In this document: positions 59,583-64,000 of the stretch, piece after piece
Numbering within the stretch: position 1 is the stretch's first letter
How the letters are laid out: each line of letters begins with the position of its first letter
Assembly: GCA_016785225.1 (NCBI GenBank)
Contig: JAFBJZ010000603.1
Coordinates: 1,589,001 to 1,653,000, forward strand
Length of the DNA: 64,000 nucleotides
Source of the DNA: Psettodes erumei
Taxonomy: Eukaryota > Chordata > Actinopteri > Pleuronectiformes > Psettodidae
Direction of reading: 5' to 3'
The notes under the pieces: model-generated
The model's database searches: none
What the model saw: only the letters and a program-made list of their open reading frames with translations
Told to the model about the DNA's origin: nothing
Program-made: the position numbers and the translations under genes

Positions 59583-59729
59583 GCGTCTCCGCAAATTGGC
59601 ATATCATGGGCAGAGCTCAAAAGGGCCTCGTGACAGCATTCAGATGCGGTCAAGAATAACCGAGCGGGACACCGTGGGCCGAGAGGAAGTTAGTCATTTA
59701 ATGCCCCCGCTGCATTTTTAAGCGCAGCG

Positions 59730-59925
59730 GCCAGCCACGTTCATCCATACTCTGTTAATTGCAGCGGCAAACATTACTCCAGAGTGACACCTATACAGTA
59801 AAAATCCAAGTTCCTGCAGGAAGCTAACAATTACCGCGCGCGCCCGAGTGGAAGAAAAATGAACTGTGCAGTCACCGGAAGCGGAGATAATTGTCTCGAT
59901 CATAGCATCATTATATCCTCCAAGC
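59730..59925. promoter_or_regulatory. Candidate conserved non-coding element
   Basis: TCTGTTAATTGCAGCGG, GCTAACAATTACCGCG and GATAATTGTCTCGATC with GCATCATTATATCC. Unique and moderately GC. No supported coding frame. Confidence 0.3.
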
Positions 59926-60300
59926 GTAAACAGCCAAACACAAATCAGCTTTAAACGTACACTACAGTAAGTTCTTAGGATTTCTATCATATAGCTTTGC
60001 TTCCTGCTCGTGTTTTTTTTTTTCTTGAGGCTGAAACAGAAAATAAGTTACCACTTCCTTGATGCCGCCGAAGAAAATCAGCATTCTACTTAGCGCTCCG
60101 ATCCCTCTGCACATTCTTTTCAAAATGTAAATCACACGGTTCCTCGCAACTCATTAAAACAAAGAAACGCTCTTGTTGTTTGTTCGCCTGTTTGTTCTCG
60201 GGTTGCATCATGGAAATAAGAACCGGAGCTGTTTGTACTGAGAACAGGAAAGCCTTTTATTTTGTGGGGCAATATTTACTGCAATTTGGGTTTCTCTCAC
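59926..60300. other. Gene-free spacer
   Basis: Contains a T-run near 60015-60024. Nothing else recognised. Confidence 0.5.
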
Positions 60301-60309
60301 TGTTTCCGC

Positions 60310-60395
60310 AGTGGCTGCGTCACACATTTGAACCAGGGACCTCGTTATCACGCCGCGCCGCATTTACAGTGCCGACCGCTGGACGCAGCACAACA
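60310..60395 (-). mobile_element. Possible degraded tRNA-derived SINE head
   Basis: On the minus strand, CAGCGGTCGGCACTGT is followed about 25 bases later by GAGGTCCCTGGTTCAAATGTG. This resembles the A-box/B-box layout of fish tRNA-like repeats (GGTTCAAAT is a usable B-box). The body and tail were not recognised and CpG-rich sequence intervenes, so this is tentative. Confidence 0.3.
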
Positions 60396-60884
60396 CGGAG
60401 CAATAACGGTGGCGGAAATAGCGCCATTATATCTTGCTAATTAAATGTTAACTGCGCGGTGTGTTAATGTAAACGAAAACCTATTCCAAGCGCTGGAAAT
60501 TCAAAACAAAAGGATTTCAGCTGGCTATCACGTCCAGGTGGCTCGAAAGCTCTTTTTTTTTTTAAAGTGAATGCTGGACAACAACTGGATGGAAGCAGGA
60601 AGTATCTTGTGATGCTACTGATGAACATCGAACGTTTGCAGTTGTAACTTGAGAAATACACAAATGCTGACCTAGTAAAATACAGTGTGTATTTTCTGTG
60701 GGACACTGCTATAAATTATACATGCCGCTTTCAAAGAAATGGCAAACATTCTTTCACAGAAATAATTGTTTATATTATAAAAACCAAATGTTTGATTCCA
60801 GCCCTACCTCAATTTTAACTACATATACTGTAAAGTTTTTTAAAAAATTTTTCTCATATGTGTCTGCTCCAGCTGAGATCACAC
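60396..60884. other. AT-rich spacer
   Basis: No gene or repeat recognised. Confidence 0.5.
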
Positions 60885-61080
60885 GCTGAGGTGAGGCGGG
60901 CGGCGGGCTGCGTCAGCTCGTGCTGAGACCGAGCGCTGAGATTCATGGGAGTGCGCGGCTGTCAGAGGCATTTGATTGGTGGAGGGCTTCATCAGTCACA
61001 CGACCTGAGACCAGAGCCGGCGTGGAGGGTTTTCGCGTGAAGGCTGCCGCCGCGCCGAAGTGTTTCGCTCCTCTGAGCCA
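60885..61080. other. CpG-rich block
   Basis: GCGGGCGGCGGGCTGCG, GTGCGCGGCTG and GCCGCCGCGCCG give raised CpG over about 200 bases. No exon or promoter element could be assigned. Confidence 0.35.
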
Positions 61081-61108
61081 TCAGCTGGGAAATTGCTGAG
61101 TAAAAATA

Positions 61109-61640
61109 AGTGTGTGTGTGTGTGTGTTTGTGTGCACACACAGTGTAGTGGGGGGGAGACTCAATTAAAAACCAGCTGTGCCTTATTCCTCTGTAAGCCC
61201 TCCAGCATTCCTCAACCCCCCCTCCCCCCTCCCCTCATGTCTTAGCCGCATCCCCTCCCTCTCCACTACCCCCTGCCACAAACCCCCTGCTGCGCTGTAA
61301 GCTGCCTGTAAGCTTCCAGACTCACGCCGACGGATCTAATGCCCCCCCCCCCCCGAAAACGCGCCACACATGCGAAAGGGGGCGCGCGCGCACGCACGGG
61401 CCACCTCTCAAATATACTGTAAATGCTCATTTGCCCCCCGCTGCTTGATGTAATTTCAGCAGACTCGTGTGCCAAGCCGCGCTCTCCTCCTCCCCGATGT
61501 ACCTGTTACCGCCTCACACCAGCCAGCTCCCTCTACAGCGGGGGGACGCACAGAGGGAGACGTGAGAGAAACGAGGAGTGTGTGTTTGTGTGTGTGTGTG
61601 CATCGTGGGGGGGGTGGGAGGGGGGGGCAGAGATACAAAG
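61109..61640. repeat. Cluster of GT, C-run and G-run simple tracts
   Basis: GT run at 61109-61132. C7-T-C6-T-C4 at 61216-61234 is quadruplex-prone on the minus strand. A run of 13 C lies at 61342-61354, a CGCG alternation at 61382-61395, a GT run at 61578-61600 and G8-T-G3-A-G8 near 61607-61627. Open frames across it are artefacts. Confidence 0.8.
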
Positions 61641-61679
61641 TCGTGGCTTCATTTATTAAAGGGACAAACAAGCAGACAA

Positions 61680-61800
61680 ACGATGAAGCGCAGATGCCCG
61701 GAAACCCATTAATATGGCCTTCAATGACCGGATTAATTTTGGCCAGCAAAGGTTAGTGGGAGCACAAATTGGTTCAAGATACTGTCTGCCTTACACCCAT
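61680..61800. promoter_or_regulatory. Candidate conserved non-coding element
   Basis: Unique block with ACCCATTAATATGGCC, CCGGATTAATTTTGGCC and CACCCATTACTC. Homeodomain-type cores at regular short intervals, no supported coding frame. Confidence 0.3.
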
Positions 61801-62029
61801 TACTCTGGACATCGCTTTTTTTTGCTCATCATGGTCGACTGAAGGCCCCGCCGTGTGTTAGTTTCCCTCTTTTTATTCTTTTCACACTATTGTGAGCAGC
61901 TCTAATCTATGAATTATTATATATCGCTGCCGTGGTGAAAATGGTACAGTTGATACAGCTTAATACAGGGTGTATCCAGAGGGCAGTGATAGTGCTTAGC
62001 CAGCTAATCAGTGGTAGCACTATAAGTTC

Positions 62030-62110
62030 AAGTCCTTTTAATTAACTAATTTGCATTTCGAGAATTAATCAAATTGATTGGATAATTAACAGCGCAATGC
62101 ATCTCCTTCT
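62030..62110. promoter_or_regulatory. Strong homeodomain/POU enhancer candidate
   Basis: The run from 62037 to 62103 holds TTTTAATTAACTAAT, a perfect octamer ATTTGCAT (62049-62056), GAATTAATCAAATTGATTGG and GATAATTAACAGCG. At least five TAAT/ATTA cores and a POU site fall in under 70 bases of unique, non-repetitive sequence. Enhancer function is inferred; the sequence itself shows only motif density. Confidence 0.45.
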
Positions 62111-62299
62111 CCGTAGGTAGTGAGACGCTCGCACACACGCCCGCCACACCCGCCGACTTCACGGAAGCCCTAACCCTGGAGGATATGATTGGTCGTGATA
62201 GATGTATGGGAGAGAACTCATTGCACAAGGTTAAATAGAACCCCTGACACTGTGCAGTCTGTAATGGTGGAGATAGCGCCGGGAACACAATTCACGACC

Positions 62300-62480
62300 A
62301 GAGCGCTGCGAGGCTCAAAGCCGGGGCTCTAAGCATTAGGCTTTGATAGGTTATAATGGCTTGTGCTAATATTGGCTCGTGACGGAGAAAGGTCAGCTAA
62401 CTCATCTACACGTACTGCATCTGATAAGTCGCCGCGGGATTATTTCTCCCTCGTTTGAGCAAGTCTCGAGCAACACGTTC
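62300..62480. promoter_or_regulatory. Candidate conserved non-coding element
   Basis: Unique block with CTCTAAGCATTAGGC, AGGTTATAATGGC, GTGCTAATATTGGC and CGGGATTATTTC. No coding frame. Confidence 0.3.
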
Positions 62481-62584
62481 ATTCACGGGGTCAGATTTTA
62501 TGATGATCCATTACTTTTTTTTTTAAGACGGCGGTTTCTCATTGTGTCATGAGGCGAAAGGGACGGGAATGGGACTGCTAGGTA

Positions 62585-62660
62585 AATAACAAGCCAAACC
62601 TAGACCCTAACTAATTAGCAGAAGATTATTGTCTTTGTTTGATTTATGGGGGAAAACCAA
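62585..62660. promoter_or_regulatory. Candidate conserved non-coding element
   Basis: Contains CCTAACTAATTAGCAG (with the palindrome CTAATTAG) and GATTATTGTCTTTGTTTG (SOX-like). Unique, non-coding. Confidence 0.3.
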
Positions 62661-63685
62661 TTTGCTTAACACCAGCAGAGAAGTAGGAGATACGAGTTGA
62701 ACAGTGGTGCTCTGCATACCACTAGAGGCCCTTGGTTTGCCCTAATGTGGCGAAAGAGAGGGTGGAGGATTGCCTCCACTGATCCTGCATTATGGCAGGA
62801 GGAGGCCCATGGGCAGCCTGTAGGCAGAAGCTGGCGGCTGTCTACCCGTAGGTTGATTTTAAAACCGATGAGCAAAATGCTAGTCAGCCACCCGTGGCTG
62901 CGGCTTCTGGGCGATCTAATCTGGGTTTGTTCGACTGGCCGGTCTCCACATCCGTGCTCGCTGGCTCGCCCGTCATAGGACACATTAGGGCTAATCTCTA
63001 GGTGTGTCCATATGCAAGTGCTTAAGTGCAGACGGATGGAAAGGATAGATTTAATACTGCTGACATCATTACTCTCAAATCCCCGCTAACACCCTGGAAA
63101 ACGAGGAGGTTAGGTAGAGGGAGGTGTCTCTGTTTTTTTTTTTTATTTTGTCATACTAACCTGACTTCTTGGTTTGTGGAATAGCAGTTTATATGACTGG
63201 TAAAAGTAACTACTGCTAGCAATGACATGTTTTTGTCTCCAAGCTTATGTTGCCGCATCTTACTCAGCTCATTATCTTTCAAACTCCACAATGGACAGTT
63301 TGGGGAAACTGTAAAGCTCTGGACAAGCTGCACCTGGATGATTAAGAATGGGCACCATGGGCCCAAGTCGGAGCTTTTTTTTTTATGTTGTCACTTGGGG
63401 ACTTTAAAAGGGTTTCAGTACGCCATCTTACCGTCATCTGCATTTTTCATCTAGCACTGCACCTGTGTTACCCACTAGAGATCCGGCGATTCCCTCCTCC
63501 TCCCCTTCACCCTTCACTCTGGATATAACCATGCAATCTGCGAATGCAAATCAAGTCAAAGTGTTTGAGGTTCTACTCTCCCTTTCAGCTGGCACCCTTA
63601 TTCTTCCTAATCAATATATCAATGATGAGCAGGGCAGTGCACTGCTAAACCAAAATTAGAAATATAAATAAATAAATAAGGCCAA
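62661..63685. other. Gene-free stretch, nothing recognised
   Basis: Frames of 93 (plus) and 105 codons (minus) oppose each other at 62666-62983, without domains. A T-run lies at about 63133-63142, a POU octamer at 63544-63551 and AAAT units near 63663-63680. Confidence 0.45.
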
Positions 63686-64000
63686 AAGTGGGAGGTTTAT
63701 GTCCCCTGCCGATCCCCAGTTATGCATAAAAATGCCTCCGAAATGATATCTTTATCAAAAGAGCCACAAGGTTCTCCTTACAAGGTGTTTTCAAATAAGC
63801 GGGCGTTATTATCATACCTCCATTGGGAAATATGCATTTACAGCTTGGAGAGTGAGAAGCAAGAGGGTAACTGTTAACAGTGTTTTCCCTAGTTATGGTG
63901 CATAATTGCACGCTTCCGTTATTGCACCTTTCTATTGCTGCTAATCCAAAGAAAGCCCATTAGGCAGTGTGCTAATGTGAACAGTAGCCTGCAGTGCAGT
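63686..64000. promoter_or_regulatory. Candidate conserved non-coding sequence at window end
   Basis: Unique block with CAGTTATGCATAAAAATGCC, CGTTATTATCATACC and AAATATGCATTTACAG. AT-rich cores, no recognised gene; continues past the window edge. Confidence 0.25.

Noticed and set aside
23687..63551. Six perfect POU octamers (23687, 47788, 53740, 57319, 62049, 63544)
   Set aside because: About three would be expected by chance in 64 kb of this composition on both strands, so the count alone is not significant; only the one within the 62.04 kb cluster is emphasised.

Overview
This window reads as vertebrate genomic DNA, most likely from a ray-finned (teleost) fish. The evidence is the repeat content: CA/GT microsatellites throughout, three LINE-type 3' tails of familiar fish design, a degraded hAT (Charlie/GTF2IRD2-like) DNA transposon, a short inverted-repeat element of a type common in fish, a TTAA-flanked MITE and two pieces of another very common fish repeat. 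Species assignment is inference, because no search could be run. I recognise no intact protein-coding gene, rRNA or tRNA gene, CRISPR array or prokaryotic feature. The longest open frames (247, 223 and 180 codons) lie in low-complexity or GC-rich DNA and match no family I know.

Layout. Positions 1-10,200 hold no gene. They contain CT-rich and CA tracts and several AT-rich, homeodomain-motif-rich blocks that look like conserved non-coding elements (2.2, 2.8, 4.4-5.0, 6.5, 8.1-8.6 and 9.1-10.0 kb). Positions 10.4-22 kb are repeat-rich: unrecognised coding-like scraps (10.4-13.2 kb), a LINE tail (16.07 kb), the internally deleted hAT element with both terminal inverted repeats (17,170-18,543), and an inverted-repeat element carrying a nested LINE tail (19,028-19,597). 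Positions 22.4-27.6 kb hold enhancer-like blocks, including a duplicated motif pair 0.85 kb apart, and two weak candidate exons in compatible phase.

Positions 28.6-35 kb are AT-rich with old repeats. Positions 35.4-48 kb alternate between enhancer-like blocks and GC/CpG-rich stretches. The clearest CpG-rich stretch is about 42.95-44.02 kb, followed by a 68-bp alternating purine-pyrimidine tract. Positions 48.9-52.8 kb contain the TTAA MITE, a second CpG-rich block, long CA arrays and the second piece of the common fish repeat, in opposite orientation to the one at 28.6 kb. Positions 57-64 kb are again rich in AT-rich, POU/homeodomain-motif blocks, the most striking at 62,037-62,103.

Overall interpretation (inference): this is a gene desert or a very large intron beside a developmental regulator, made of candidate cis-regulatory elements separated by decayed transposons. 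The most secure results are the transposon reconstructions. The regulatory blocks are proposed from base composition and motif content alone and need alignment to other fish genomes. I found no evidence for a new enzymatic or defence system.
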